Below are positions 47,298 to 56,449 of a DNA stretch of 64,000 nucleotides, one piece after another. The stretch comes from Uloborus plumipes. Taxonomy: Eukaryota > Arthropoda > Arachnida > Araneae > Uloboridae. Both the position numbers and the translations under genes were made by a program. The stretch lies in NCBI GenBank assembly GCA_038373865.1, contig JAXGGA010002235.1:1-64000 (forward strand). Reading direction: 5' to 3'. The notes beneath the pieces are model-generated. The model saw only the letters and a list, made by a program, of their open reading frames with translations, was not told the DNA's origin and did no database searches. How positions within the stretch are numbered: position 1 is the stretch's first letter; every line of letters begins with the position of its first letter.

Positions 47298-47305
47298 TGA
47301 CGTCA
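47298..47305. promoter_or_regulatory. CRE-type palindrome in U3
   Basis: TGACGTCA is the consensus binding site of CREB/ATF-family bZIP factors. The same octamer is kept in all six LTRs in this window. Function is inferred from the motif alone. Confidence 0.55.
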
Positions 47306-47541
47306 TGTTGCAAAAGTATCTGAAGATATCACCTTTATCACTAGTATACCGGCCCTGTAACGTTTTGTAATTTTTACACTTGCCCTGCATTTAATAAGCG
47401 TGAAGACATTTTTCGCTCGGAGTGTTTTCTTTTTTTCTTTTTCTTTTTATTGCTAGAACTTTCTCAATGGATTATTTCAAGTTATGAATGATTTGGAATA
47501 CTCCGGGTTTTTCTGGAACATTATCGAAACTACGTTTCGAG

Positions 47542-47576
47542 TATAAATAGCTGGCCTTGAACACAAGTCAGTCAGT
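47542..47576 (+). promoter_or_regulatory. LTR core promoter: TATA box and arthropod-type initiator
   Basis: TATAAATA at 47542-47549 is followed by overlapping TCAGT motifs at 47568-47572 and 47572-47576. A spacing of 26-30 nt fits an arthropod TATA plus Inr promoter. Transcription would start near 47570, defining the U3/R border. Confidence 0.65.
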
Positions 47577-47783
47577 TCTTTTCAGATGTTGATTTCTGAG
47601 AGTGCTCGTTTTTATTCGCTTGGGCGGATGTTTGTTTTGCTTTAGTAATTGCTTAATTACTGTTCACGTTTGATACGTGGTGCTGAGTTACTGTTGAGAG
47701 TACAGTGTACTGTTTTGCTACCTAATTGCTGGATGTTTAGCAATTGTTTCCTGCTCATATTGTAAATAGTGTAAATACTTGTA

Positions 47784-47789
47784 AATAAA
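47784..47789 (+). terminator. LTR polyadenylation signal
   Basis: AATAAA in the LTR, about 215 nt after the predicted transcription start; the same signal is in the 3' LTR. It would end the retrotransposon RNA. Confidence 0.55.
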
Positions 47790-47862
47790 TTTATAGTTAC
47801 TTCCTCAAGATTGGAATGCTCATTTGAAGAAAGTTGAAGGTGCTACGGACTCGTTACAATTT

Positions 47863-47880
47863 TGGCGCCCAACGTGGGGC
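47863..47880 (+). other. Primer binding site of copy 2 (tRNA-Lys type)
   Basis: TGGCGCCCAACGTGGGGC begins four bases after the 5' LTR. Identical to copy 1 and to the tRNA-Lys1,2 primer site as I remember it. Confidence 0.85.
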
Positions 47881-47955
47881 ATCTTCAAGGACTTTCTTGG
47901 AATTACCTGTGAATTCGGACTTTTCTTCCTAAGGACTTTTTGACTTCGGAATTTT

Positions 47956-49155
47956 ATGGTGATTACTCGAGCAATGGAGGAACAACTGCAAAAACTCCTT
48001 GATGCGATCAACGCTGTTAAAAGTGACATGACTGCTAATCAAGAACAATTAAAAACTGAACTGGCTACTAATCAAGAACAATTAAAAAATGACATGGCTG
48101 CGAATCAAGAACAATTAAAAAATGACATGGCTGCGAATCAAGAACAATTAAAAATTGATCTGGCAACTAATCAAGAACAATTGAAAAATGATCTAGCTGA
48201 AGAAATTAAAAGCGATTTAACGTCAATGAAAAGTTTGGTGGAAACTAAATTTACCAACATGGAAAATAAAGTGGAGGCTCTAGAAGATCGAATCACCACA
48301 GTAGAAAACCATGTGGAAAAGAAAATTAAAGAACTGGAATCAAAGTTATCAGCATCCTGCAACAACTCAAGTGACTGTGTAGCTGCAGCTGGAACTTCTC
48401 GTCCATCCATCAAACTGGCCACGTTTGACGGGAAGACCTCGTGGAATATTTACAAGAAGCAGTTCCTCATCGTTGCAGAAGCAAACTCCTGGGACTCTTC
48501 CACGAAAGCCTGTCACCTTGCAGCCTCGCTGAGAGGGGATGCAGCCGACATACTACAGACCTTCCCAGAGGACAAGCACCGCGACTTCGATGCCTTATCA
48601 TCGGCCTTGGAGCTTCGCTTTGGCGAAGCATGCCAAAAAGAATTCAGCCAACTCCAGCTGAAATCCAGACTCCAGAGGGCTGGAGAGACTCTACAAGTTT
48701 TTGCAGCAGACGTTGAGAGGCTTTCCCATCTCGCCTTCTCGGACTGTCCTTCGGGTGTTCGCGATAGCCTGGCCCTGAACTACTTCATAGATGGAGTGCG
48801 AAATCCAGAAATTCAGACGGCTCTCCGGATGGCGGACATTAAAGATCTTAAATCCGGTCTGGTCTACGCAATGAAGTTCGAGGCTGCACAGCAAACGTCC
48901 CGCAAGGATCGCCATTCAATCAGGGGCGTGGAAGTGCGTGCTCCGGATTCGAACTCAACTTGTCTCTTGGAAATTAAGCGACAAATCCAAGAGCTCTCGG
49001 GGACCCTGAAGAAGATTACGGCTCACAAGGACCAAAGTAAACAACCACTGAAGTGCTGGAAATGTGGCGGTGAGGGCCACGTACGAAGGAACTGCGAAGC
49101 CCGCCAAGAAACAAGAGGGAAGGGTACCTCTTCCTCTCCAGCTCAGGAAAACTAA
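47956..49155 (+). CDS. gag: Gag of Ty3/Gypsy copy 2
   Basis: 399 aa. It has five 11-residue coiled-coil repeats (A-N-Q-E-Q-L-K-N-D core), then heptads, a Gag core, and a CCHC knuckle CWKCGGEGHVRRNC at about residues 367-380. It lacks one heptad present in copy 1. The stop TAA at 49153-49155 directly follows GGAAAAC. Confidence 0.93.
   Translation: MVITRAMEEQLQKLLDAINAVKSDMTANQEQLKTELATNQEQLKNDMAANQEQLKNDMAANQEQLKIDLATNQEQLKNDLAEEIKSDLTSMKSLVETKFTNMENKVEALEDRITTVENHVEKKIKELESKLSASCNNSSDCVAAAGTSRPSIKLATFDGKTSWNIYKKQFLIVAEANSWDSSTKACHLAASLRGDAADILQTFPEDKHRDFDALSSALELRFGEACQKEFSQLQLKSRLQRAGETLQVFAADVERLSHLAFSDCPSGVRDSLALNYFIDGVRNPEIQTALRMADIKDLKSGLVYAMKFEAAQQTSRKDRHSIRGVEVRAPDSNSTCLLEIKRQIQELSGTLKKITAHKDQSKQPLKCWKCGGEGHVRRNCEARQETRGKGTSSSPAQEN
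49146..49152 (+). promoter_or_regulatory. Candidate -1 ribosomal frameshift heptamer
   Basis: G-GAA-AAC in the gag frame, immediately before the gag TAA. The pol frame is -1 relative to gag and is open from here to the protease, so a slip at this heptamer gives a continuous Gag-Pol. The P-site re-pairing is imperfect, as in some known retroviral sites. The same sequence is found in copy 1. Confidence 0.5.
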
Positions 49156-49268
49156 GCTATGGCAATCTCGCGGGGCAGAGGTCGCCAAATTGGAATGAGC
49201 CCCATCCCAAAGTCTTCCAGATTTCCTCAAGAAGTGGCGGCTGCAACGGACTCTTCATTTACGCATAT

Positions 49269-52200
49269 GTGAATGGGTTTCCCTGCGAAATGATTGTGGA
49301 CACAGGAGCCAACGTTACCATTATTAAGACTGATGTGGCTCGTCAATTTGGACTCAAGATCTTATGGACGCCGCCCTGCGTTACTCTTCAAACTGTGACA
49401 GGTGACAAAATTGAGATTGAAGGGAAAGTGAACTTAGAAATAATGTTCGGAAGCGCCACTTACCATCACACGGCATTCGTCGCTGACATTACAGATCCCT
49501 TCATTCTCGGACTGGACTTTTTGAGAAAATTTGATTTTTCTATTGACTTTAGAAATAATGAGCTGCACTCGATGAGGGAAGACATAGCAATTTTCAATGC
49601 TGAAAATAACTTAAAATCCGCTCATCAAATAATAGCCCAAACAGATTTATTGATTCCCCCTAGATCAGAAATACTAATACCTGGCTCCATCAAGGAAAAC
49701 AACAGCTTTAAATTCGGCCTAATTGAATATCCTAACCAGAGTAATAGCCCAAAAGGAGTACTAGTGGCATCTACGCTTGTGGACCTTTCAAGGAATGCAG
49801 TTCCTGTGAGAGTCGCCAATGTAAGTGAAAGACCGAGGAATATCAAGAAAGGAGAAGTGTTGGCAACTTGTACTCCCGTAAACTGCATCATCAGAAGAAT
49901 TGATTCCTCCGAGACTGTGTCTTCCGAATCCTTGACTTCGAAATTAATTGGGAGTGCAGCATTATCGAAGGATCAAAGATACGCTGCGGAAAAATTGGTG
50001 GACAACTTCAAGCAGGTGTTTTCATCTACATCCGAGGATGTTGGTCGCACGAATTTAACGCAGCATAGGATCGACACTGGAGATCATCCCCCTATCAAGC
50101 AGCATCCAAGACGACTACCGTTCGCCAAGAAGGAAGAGGTTGAGATCCTCTTGAAAGAGATGCAGGAGAATGACGTCATCGAACCCTCATCCAGTCCTTG
50201 GGCATCCCCTATCGTCTTGGTCCGAAAGAAAGACGGCTCCACCAGATTTTGTGTTGACTACCGACGCCTGAATGACATCACCAAGAAGGACAGTTACCCT
50301 CTTCCACGGATCGATGACACTCTGGACACCCTTTCCGGACACAAGTGGTTTTCGACCCTGGATTTAAAGAGCGGCTACTGGCAGGTGGAGATACACCCCG
50401 ACGACCGAGAGAAGACGGCGTTTACAACCGGACAAGGCTTGTGGCAGTTTAAAGTGATGCCCTTCGGCCTCTGCAATGCACCAGCCACGTTCGAGCGTCT
50501 TATGGAATCAGTGCTGCGAGGACTCTCTTATGAATCCTGTCTTGTCTACTTGGACGACATCATCATCATAGGACGCAGTTTTGAGGAACATTTGGCTAAT
50601 CTTAGGAAGGTGCTGCAAAAGCTTAAGGAAGCCAACCTGAAGTTAAGCCCGTCCAAATGTAATTTGTTCCGCCGTGAGGTGAACTACCTTGGTCACATTA
50701 TCTCTTCTGAGGGTGTACGAACAGATCCAGATAAGGTATCCGCAGTCAAGAATTGGAGCCGCCCCGAAAATGTCCATCAGCTGCGAAGTTTCCTGGGGCT
50801 CTGCACGTACTACAGGAAGTTTGTGAAGGGTTTTTCCAACATTGCACGACCTTTGCATAAGCTGACGGAGAGCAAACAAAAATTTGAATGGTCCAAAGAA
50901 TGCGAGGATGCATTTCTACAGCTGAAGGAGGCTTTAACATCAACGCCTATTCTCTCTTATCCTCAGCCTGGAAAATCCTTCATACTTGACACTGATGCGA
51001 GCCACGAGAGCGTTGGAGCTGTTTTATCTCAAGAAATTGACGGTAACGAACATGTCATCGCATACTGGAGCAAATGCTTATCCAAGTCGGAGCGAAATTA
51101 TTGTGTCACGAGAAAGGAATTGCTCGCCATAGTTAAAGCTGTAGAACATTTCCATCATTACCTCTACGGCCGTAAATTCCTGCTCCGGACCGATCATGCC
51201 TCTTTAACTTGGCTTTTGAATTTCAAGAATCCAGAGGGCCAGGTAGCCAGGTGGATACAGCGGCTTCAGGAATATGACATCGAGATTAAGCACCGAAAAG
51301 GTTCGTCACACGGTAATGCTGACGCATTATCAAGAAGACCTTGTTCCGAGAACTGCCATTATTGCTCCCGAATTGAGAAACAGTACGGGATGACAATCCC
51401 TACTGCCTGTCAAGTTACTGCTACTTCATCATCTTCAGATCCTGATCCATGGAGTGACGACCAAGTTAGAAAAGATCAGCTTGAAGACCCAGACCTAACG
51501 CCTATCATAGAGTTAATGGAAAAGGACAGTCGGCGACCTAGTTGGCAAGACGTTTCTATCTACAGTCCTGCAACGAAGAGATACTGGGCTCTATGGAAAT
51601 CTCTCCAGTTGCGAAATGGCGTCCTGTATCGGAAATGGGAATCTGACGATGGTAAAGCATTCAAATGGCAGTTACTCCTTCCCAGATCAAGAATTCCAGA
51701 CGTTCTAAAGGAATTGCACAGTAGTCCGACTGGAGGACACTTTGGTATCCTGAAAACCCTCCACAAGGTTCGAGAGCGCTTCTTCTGGAGCAAGGCGAAG
51801 GATGACGTGGAGAAGTGGTGTCATTCTTGTGACGCCTGTGCTGCCCGTAAAGGACCGAAGAGAAGAAGCCGCGGGAAGCTACATCTTTACAACGTAGGAG
51901 CTCCTTTCGAACGAATCGGGATCGACATTCTTGGTCCTCTACCGAAAACTACTGATGGGAACAAATACATCCTCGTTTCCATTGACTATTTCACCAAATG
52001 GCCCGAAGCATATTCCATTCCGGATCAAGAAGCTACCACTGTAGCAGAGACTCTAGTCCAGCATTGGATCTCGAGATATGGGACACCTTTGCAGATCCAT
52101 TCCGATCAGGGGAGAAACTTCATCTCTGCTGTGTTTAAGGGCCTATGTAAAATCCTCAAAATTGAGAAAACTCGAACGACACCACTACACCCACAATCGG

Positions 52201-52754
52201 ACGGCATGGTGGAGAGATTTAACAGGACAATCCTTAATAATCTCTCGCTTATGGTCTCCAAAAATCAACAGGATTGGGACAAGAAACTTCCTCTGTTCCT
52301 GCTGGCCTACCGCAGTGCTGTCCACGAGACCACCGGATATTCCCCATCACAGATGCTCTTCGGCCGAGAGCTTCGGCTACCTTGTGATCTCGTCTTCGGT
52401 CTCCCTCCAGATGCGCCTTCATCGCCTGAGGAATACGTCCAGGATCTCCAGGCCCGGTTGGAGGACGTTCATCACTTCGCACGGGAGCGAATCAACATCG
52501 CGACGGAGAAGATGAAGACCCGATACGACACAAGGTCCACTGGCCATGACTTTCAAGAAGGTGACAAGGTGTGGCTATGGAATCCCATCCGACGTAAAGG
52601 TCTGTCACCCAAATTGCAGTCGCATTGGGATGGACCCTACACAGTCCTTCACCGGCTGAACGACGTCGTAGTGAGGATCCAGAAGTCATCACATTCAAAA
52701 CCTAGGGTTGTACATTATGATCGGCTAGCCCCATACTATGGCCATAGTTCGTAA
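49269..52754 (+). CDS. pol: Pol polyprotein of Ty3/Gypsy copy 2
   Basis: 1161 codons from a nominal GTG; the frame is open upstream to the gag end. Contains protease DTGA, RT YLDD (427-430), RNase H, zinc-binding integrase N-domain and D886/D946/E982 (D,D35E). The C-terminus has WNPIRRKGLSPKL and WDGPYTVL, a GPY-type module, and no chromodomain. All catalytic residues are intact. It differs from copy 1 at only a small number of residues. Confidence 0.94.
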   Translation: MNGFPCEMIVDTGANVTIIKTDVARQFGLKILWTPPCVTLQTVTGDKIEIEGKVNLEIMFGSATYHHTAFVADITDPFILGLDFLRKFDFSIDFRNNELHSMREDIAIFNAENNLKSAHQIIAQTDLLIPPRSEILIPGSIKENNSFKFGLIEYPNQSNSPKGVLVASTLVDLSRNAVPVRVANVSERPRNIKKGEVLATCTPVNCIIRRIDSSETVSSESLTSKLIGSAALSKDQRYAAEKLVDNFKQVFSSTSEDVGRTNLTQHRIDTGDHPPIKQHPRRLPFAKKEEVEILLKEMQENDVIEPSSSPWASPIVLVRKKDGSTRFCVDYRRLNDITKKDSYPLPRIDDTLDTLSGHKWFSTLDLKSGYWQVEIHPDDREKTAFTTGQGLWQFKVMPFGLCNAPATFERLMESVLRGLSYESCLVYLDDIIIIGRSFEEHLANLRKVLQKLKEANLKLSPSKCNLFRREVNYLGHIISSEGVRTDPDKVSAVKNWSRPENVHQLRSFLGLCTYYRKFVKGFSNIARPLHKLTESKQKFEWSKECEDAFLQLKEALTSTPILSYPQPGKSFILDTDASHESVGAVLSQEIDGNEHVIAYWSKCLSKSERNYCVTRKELLAIVKAVEHFHHYLYGRKFLLRTDHASLTWLLNFKNPEGQVARWIQRLQEYDIEIKHRKGSSHGNADALSRRPCSENCHYCSRIEKQYGMTIPTACQVTATSSSSDPDPWSDDQVRKDQLEDPDLTPIIELMEKDSRRPSWQDVSIYSPATKRYWALWKSLQLRNGVLYRKWESDDGKAFKWQLLLPRSRIPDVLKELHSSPTGGHFGILKTLHKVRERFFWSKAKDDVEKWCHSCDACAARKGPKRRSRGKLHLYNVGAPFERIGIDILGPLPKTTDGNKYILVSIDYFTKWPEAYSIPDQEATTVAETLVQHWISRYGTPLQIHSDQGRNFISAVFKGLCKILKIEKTRTTPLHPQSDGMVERFNRTILNNLSLMVSKNQQDWDKKLPLFLLAYRSAVHETTGYSPSQMLFGRELRLPCDLVFGLPPDAPSSPEEYVQDLQARLEDVHHFARERINIATEKMKTRYDTRSTGHDFQEGDKVWLWNPIRRKGLSPKLQSHWDGPYTVLHRLNDVVVRIQKSSHSKPRVVHYDRLAPYYGHSS

Positions 52755-52973
52755 AGTAAATCTAAAGCTACCATGGTAATTTGTTTGTAAATTTTGTAAA
52801 TAACTTTTGCCTTTAATTGTCTGTAATATTACTTTATCAATGTTATTATTTCTTTCATGTTCTCATTGTTATTGTTTATCATGTTTATGATTGGTCATCA
52901 TGTAATGTGTGCACCTGTAAATTTTCCCTTGCTTCCTTTCTGGGGATTGTACTGCCCGGGACGTGCAGTCCTT

Positions 52974-52986
52974 GGGAAGGGGGCAA
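52974..52986 (+). other. Polypurine tract of copy 2
   Basis: GGGAAGGGGGCAA directly before the 3' LTR. The 219 bp between the pol stop and this tract hold no env-like frame. Confidence 0.85.
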
Positions 52987-53615
52987 TGTTACAAATCTTG
53001 TAAATAGTTGTTGTTTTTCCTGCCTTGCATCATTTTCATTAGTTTTGGTTTTATCTGACGTCATGTTGCAAAAGTATCTGAAGATATCACCTTTATCACT
53101 AGTATACCGGCCCTGTAACGTTTTGTAGTTTTTACACTTGCCCTGCATTTAATAAGCGTGAAGACATTTTTCGCTCGGAGTGTTTTCTTTTTTTTCTTTT
53201 TCTTTTTATTGCTAGAACTTTCTCAATGGATTATTTCAAGTTATGAATGATTTGGAATACTCCGGGTTTTTCTGGAACATTATCGAAACTACGTTTCGAG
53301 TATAAATAGCTGGCCTTGAACACAAGTCAGTCAGTTCTTTTCAGATTTGATTTCTGAGAGGCTCGTTTTTATTCGCTTGGGCGAATGGTTGTTTTGCTTT
53401 TGTAATTGCTTAATTACTGTTCACGTTTGATACGTGGTGCTGAGTTACTGTTGAGAGTACAGTGTACTGTTTTGCTATCTAATTGCTGGATGTTTAGCAA
53501 TTGTTTTCTGCTCATATTGTAAATAGTGTAAATACTTGTAAATAAATTTATAGTTACTTCCTCAAGATTGGAATGCTCATTTGAAGAAAGTTGAAGGTGC
53601 TACGGACTCGTTACA
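52987..53615 (+). repeat. 3' LTR of Ty3/Gypsy copy 2
   Basis: 629 bp, partner of 47229-47858. Differences cluster near 53345-53400 (single-base indels and substitutions). Confidence 0.93.
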
Positions 53616-55143
53616 ATATCAACAAGAATGCCTTTAGCTAGTCTCTTCGCGTTTTTTTTACTCAAAAGATGTTTTCATGCATTAAAAGCATATGGAATGA
53701 CTCACAAACATTATTTTATAGGATATATTTATATTTAAAAAAATCACTTTTTTTCACGTTTTTGTTTCTTTTCAAATGCTTGAAATATAAATATGTCATA
53801 TAAATTAATTTTTTGTGAGTTATTTCGTATGCTTTGAATGCTGGAATATATCTTAGGAGTAAAAAAATGCAATGAGATTAGTTAACGGCATTATTTTTCA
53901 TATTTTAACCATAAAATCCATAACAAAACTATGATAAAACTTTGCGATCGCAGCGCCCCCTGAAGATATTAACCGATTTTTCTCAAATTTTGTACAAAAG
54001 CTAACTGTCACCAAAGACAACTTTTGGCAACTATTAGAAGTTGATCTAAAAAACTTTTCCTTTTTCGCCCCACCCTACTGTACAGGGGCAAAAAATGTCT
54101 GGTTCCTGTGGATGGGAGAAAATTCTCGCTTCTTCTCATTTCGCGTTCCTTGTCTTTTTTTCTTTTTTGGATTTTAAAACATTTCCTTTTTTTTGGTCTT
54201 TCTTTTTTCATTTTCAACACCTCTTCCTAACAGGCATAGAGATTGCCAATTTCATTACCCCCTTACCTGTTTTTTTTTTTTTCAAGATCCTTTAAAGTTG
54301 ATACTATTGTAATATTGTGCAAGAAAAATAAGTGTTTGAATATTGTTATGTACTTTGTGTATTTCCTGAAAATAATTCGTATAGGGTATCATTACCGTTA
54401 TTAGTCTGAGTACGAATATAGGTGTACGAGTGGGACCATAACAGGTTAAACCAGTGTATTCCAATTTATTTAAAAACATATACATACATTAAAATTGAAA
54501 GTTAATTAAAATATCATAGCTGTAAAAGTAAGTTTTTTAAGTTCTAACAGTTAGGATTTGTTTTTCCATGAACTGAAATTTCAACATTTTTATCCAAATT
54601 TGAAAAAAAAAAAAAACTTTTAAGCATGCCCCCCCCCCCCTCATTTACCTTGTTCCTTAATTTTATAGAGGCTTTCAGAAAGTCATGGTGCAGATTGTCG
54701 AAATTTTTAGGGAGAAAGAGAGGGTGTTTTTAGGCATAAATGTTCTTTTTCTGTTTGATTATAGTCCCTTTATATGTGAGGAGTCGTGACACTTTTGATG
54801 TGATGAATATTTTCACTGTCTGAAAATGGCAAAATTATGAGATCTAGCTTGTTTAACGTTAGTGATGTATGGAAAGTCGGCCATCTGTGTAAAATACTGC
54901 TATTATTATTACATTGATCGTTTAAGGCTAGTGTAGCATTTAAAATATGAAACCTAAGCACCAAATCAAATGAGATAATTTTGCAATGCAATTTTGCATT
55001 AATTGAATTTGATATTAGTTTACGTCGCTCAGTATTGGTTTACTAACTGTTTCCTTCATTTTATCTGTGCAAGCATTACTGTGCAAACATATAATTGCGG
55101 GCCCACCCAGTAAATTAAGGCACGAGCCGCCACTGGTGTGATC

Positions 55144-55876
55144 CAACTTTTAGCTACCCGAGGCGAGGGTCAACCAAACTTATTGTAAGGGCCAGAAACA
55201 TTCCAAAGGACAGAAAGTTAAAAAAAAAAAAAAAAACGAATTAGATACTTATTCCTAGATTTTTACTAGCTTTACATTTTAAGATTTTTTTTTTAATAAC
55301 CGCTTGATTTTACAGCTGGGAAATCAATACAATGCGGTGATTCGTACTGGTTTTCTGATACAAATTTGTCAGTGTTTTTACGTTAATGGCTACTCTTCGG
55401 AGAAATGAAGATTAAAAAGTTGCATCGAAAATAAACTTCAAGATTTTAAGAAACACTGTTTAAGATTTTCAAAACGTAATCGTAAGAAAATCATTTTTAT
55501 TTACTTTTTCCCGTAAATGTTAAACTAAAATATGTATCCAGTGAGCAAGGCTAGGACCAACAAACGGGAATAAGTGGGCAAGCCAGGCACAGATTGAAAC
55601 ATGGCCTTCTGATTTTAGAGGGGGTCTTTTCTGGAAAGGCGGTTTTTCTTAGAATTTTTTGGCATAAATATGGGTTTGGGGATGAACTTTCCACGGTATG
55701 AATTTTTAATCCCCAAAACACAGCTTTAGTCTACCTTTGGTCATGACGGAAGGAGATCGCTCTAGCCCCCATGTGGATCCACTCAGGATTGGACCATATT
55801 ACAATAGATGATTCAGCGCAATAGAAGGCCATGGATAGATTTTCATGAAATTTCTTGATCACTGATGTAGAACTAC
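55144..55876. other. Spacer, nothing recognised
   Basis: AT-rich with an A-run near 55220. No paired ends or coding block were seen. Confidence 0.4.
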
Positions 55877-56335
55877 TTAATTCATTTTATACATTCGTTC
55901 AAAAAATATTGCCCTAGTATCATTTTCAAAGTTAAATACTGAACTACAAAATACATGTCTGAGCAATCGATAATGCTGAAAAATCCATTCAAGTTTCGCA
56001 ACACTCGAAAGTTTACTGAAGCATAGATTATCGATGAACTGCACACGGATTTCTCTTTCATTAGCCGATGCCATATAATTCACGTACTTGACAAATCTTG
56101 CAGAAGGCAAATTTATGGCATCGCAATCGGTGGGCATCTCTATTTGTTTCTGTTCCCACGTCCGAAGAGCAGCGCGCGCTTTTTTCCGCTCCCGGACCTC
56201 GTTTTGGCGCGCGAAGTCTGGAGGTCTCCCGGGACGTTTATCCCGGGTCACGTGTTTTGAAGAGAGGGATCCCGGCACAGACGGGGACGTCTCCAGGGAG
56301 TGGTCGGGGGTATGGGAAAACGTGGAATTTCTCAT
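55877..56335 (-). CDS. Unknown ORF with AT-hook-like motif, possible terminal exon
   Basis: 152 codons from the first in-frame ATG, ending in TAA. The frame is open further upstream to about 56420, where a cag (possible splice acceptor, ctgtcgctcag) precedes it, so it may be the last exon of a gene. The N-terminal third is Ser/Pro-rich; KRPGRPP at about residues 33-39 resembles an AT-hook; then a basic, Glu/Arg-rich helix; the C-terminal half (SARFVKYVNYMASANEREI...) looks like a folded helical domain. GC content is well above the surroundings. I do not recognise the family. It could be a host gene end, a retrocopy or a domesticated transposon piece. Confidence 0.4.
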   Translation of the reverse strand: MRNSTFSHTPDHSLETSPSVPGSLSSKHVTRDKRPGRPPDFARQNEVRERKKARAALRTWEQKQIEMPTDCDAINLPSARFVKYVNYMASANEREIRVQFIDNLCFSKLSSVAKLEWIFQHYRLLRHVFCSSVFNFENDTRAIFFERMYKMN

Positions 56336-56449
56336 GGAACTTCTCCGAAGCGGCTGCTGGTTCTCGTTTAGCAATACGGTCTGAGCGACAGTGGAATAAC
56401 GGTTCGAAAAATTGCAGTTTTAAAAAAATAACAAAAGTTTGACTACATT

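Larger units (their letters stand above)
47229..47858 (+). repeat. 5' LTR of Ty3/Gypsy copy 2
   Basis: 630 bp, TGTTACAAAT...CTCGTTACA. It carries U3 promoter elements, a TATA box and an AATAAA signal. It represents an LTR subtype with a ttttcgctcggagtgtttt stretch that differs from the copy 1 LTR. Confidence 0.93.
47229..53615 (+). mobile_element. Full-length Ty3/Gypsy LTR retrotransposon, copy 2
   Basis: 6387 bp, with 4-bp duplication atat (47225-47228 and 53616-53619). LTRs of 630 and 629 bp differ at around ten positions, somewhat more than in copy 1. PBS, gag, pol and PPT are all in place and open. The innermost layer of a three-level nest, hence the youngest there. Confidence 0.95.
47048..54080. 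mobile_element. TA-flanked MITE split by the Ty3/Gypsy insertion
   Basis: Ends CAGTAGGGTGGGGCGAAAAA / TTTTTCGCCCCACCCTACTG, flanked by TA (47046-47047 and 54081-54082). Inverted arms of about 180 bp: left 47048-47226, right about 53905-54080, sharing ctttgcgatcgcagcgcccc. Net length is about 642 bp. Confidence 0.92.
46575..55135. mobile_element. hAT element containing a TA-MITE and a Ty3/Gypsy element
   Basis: Ends CAGGGGCGGCTCCTCACTG / GAGCCGCCACTG, with a perfect 8-bp duplication gtgtgatc (46567-46574 and 55136-55143). The gggcccaccca motif lies just inside both ends. Net length without nested insertions is about 1.5 kb. No transposase is visible. Confidence 0.92.

Noticed and set aside
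56088..56442. Plus-strand ORFs opposite the unknown ORF
   Set aside because: Composition shadows of the GC-rich minus-strand frame; the minus frame has the more protein-like sequence.
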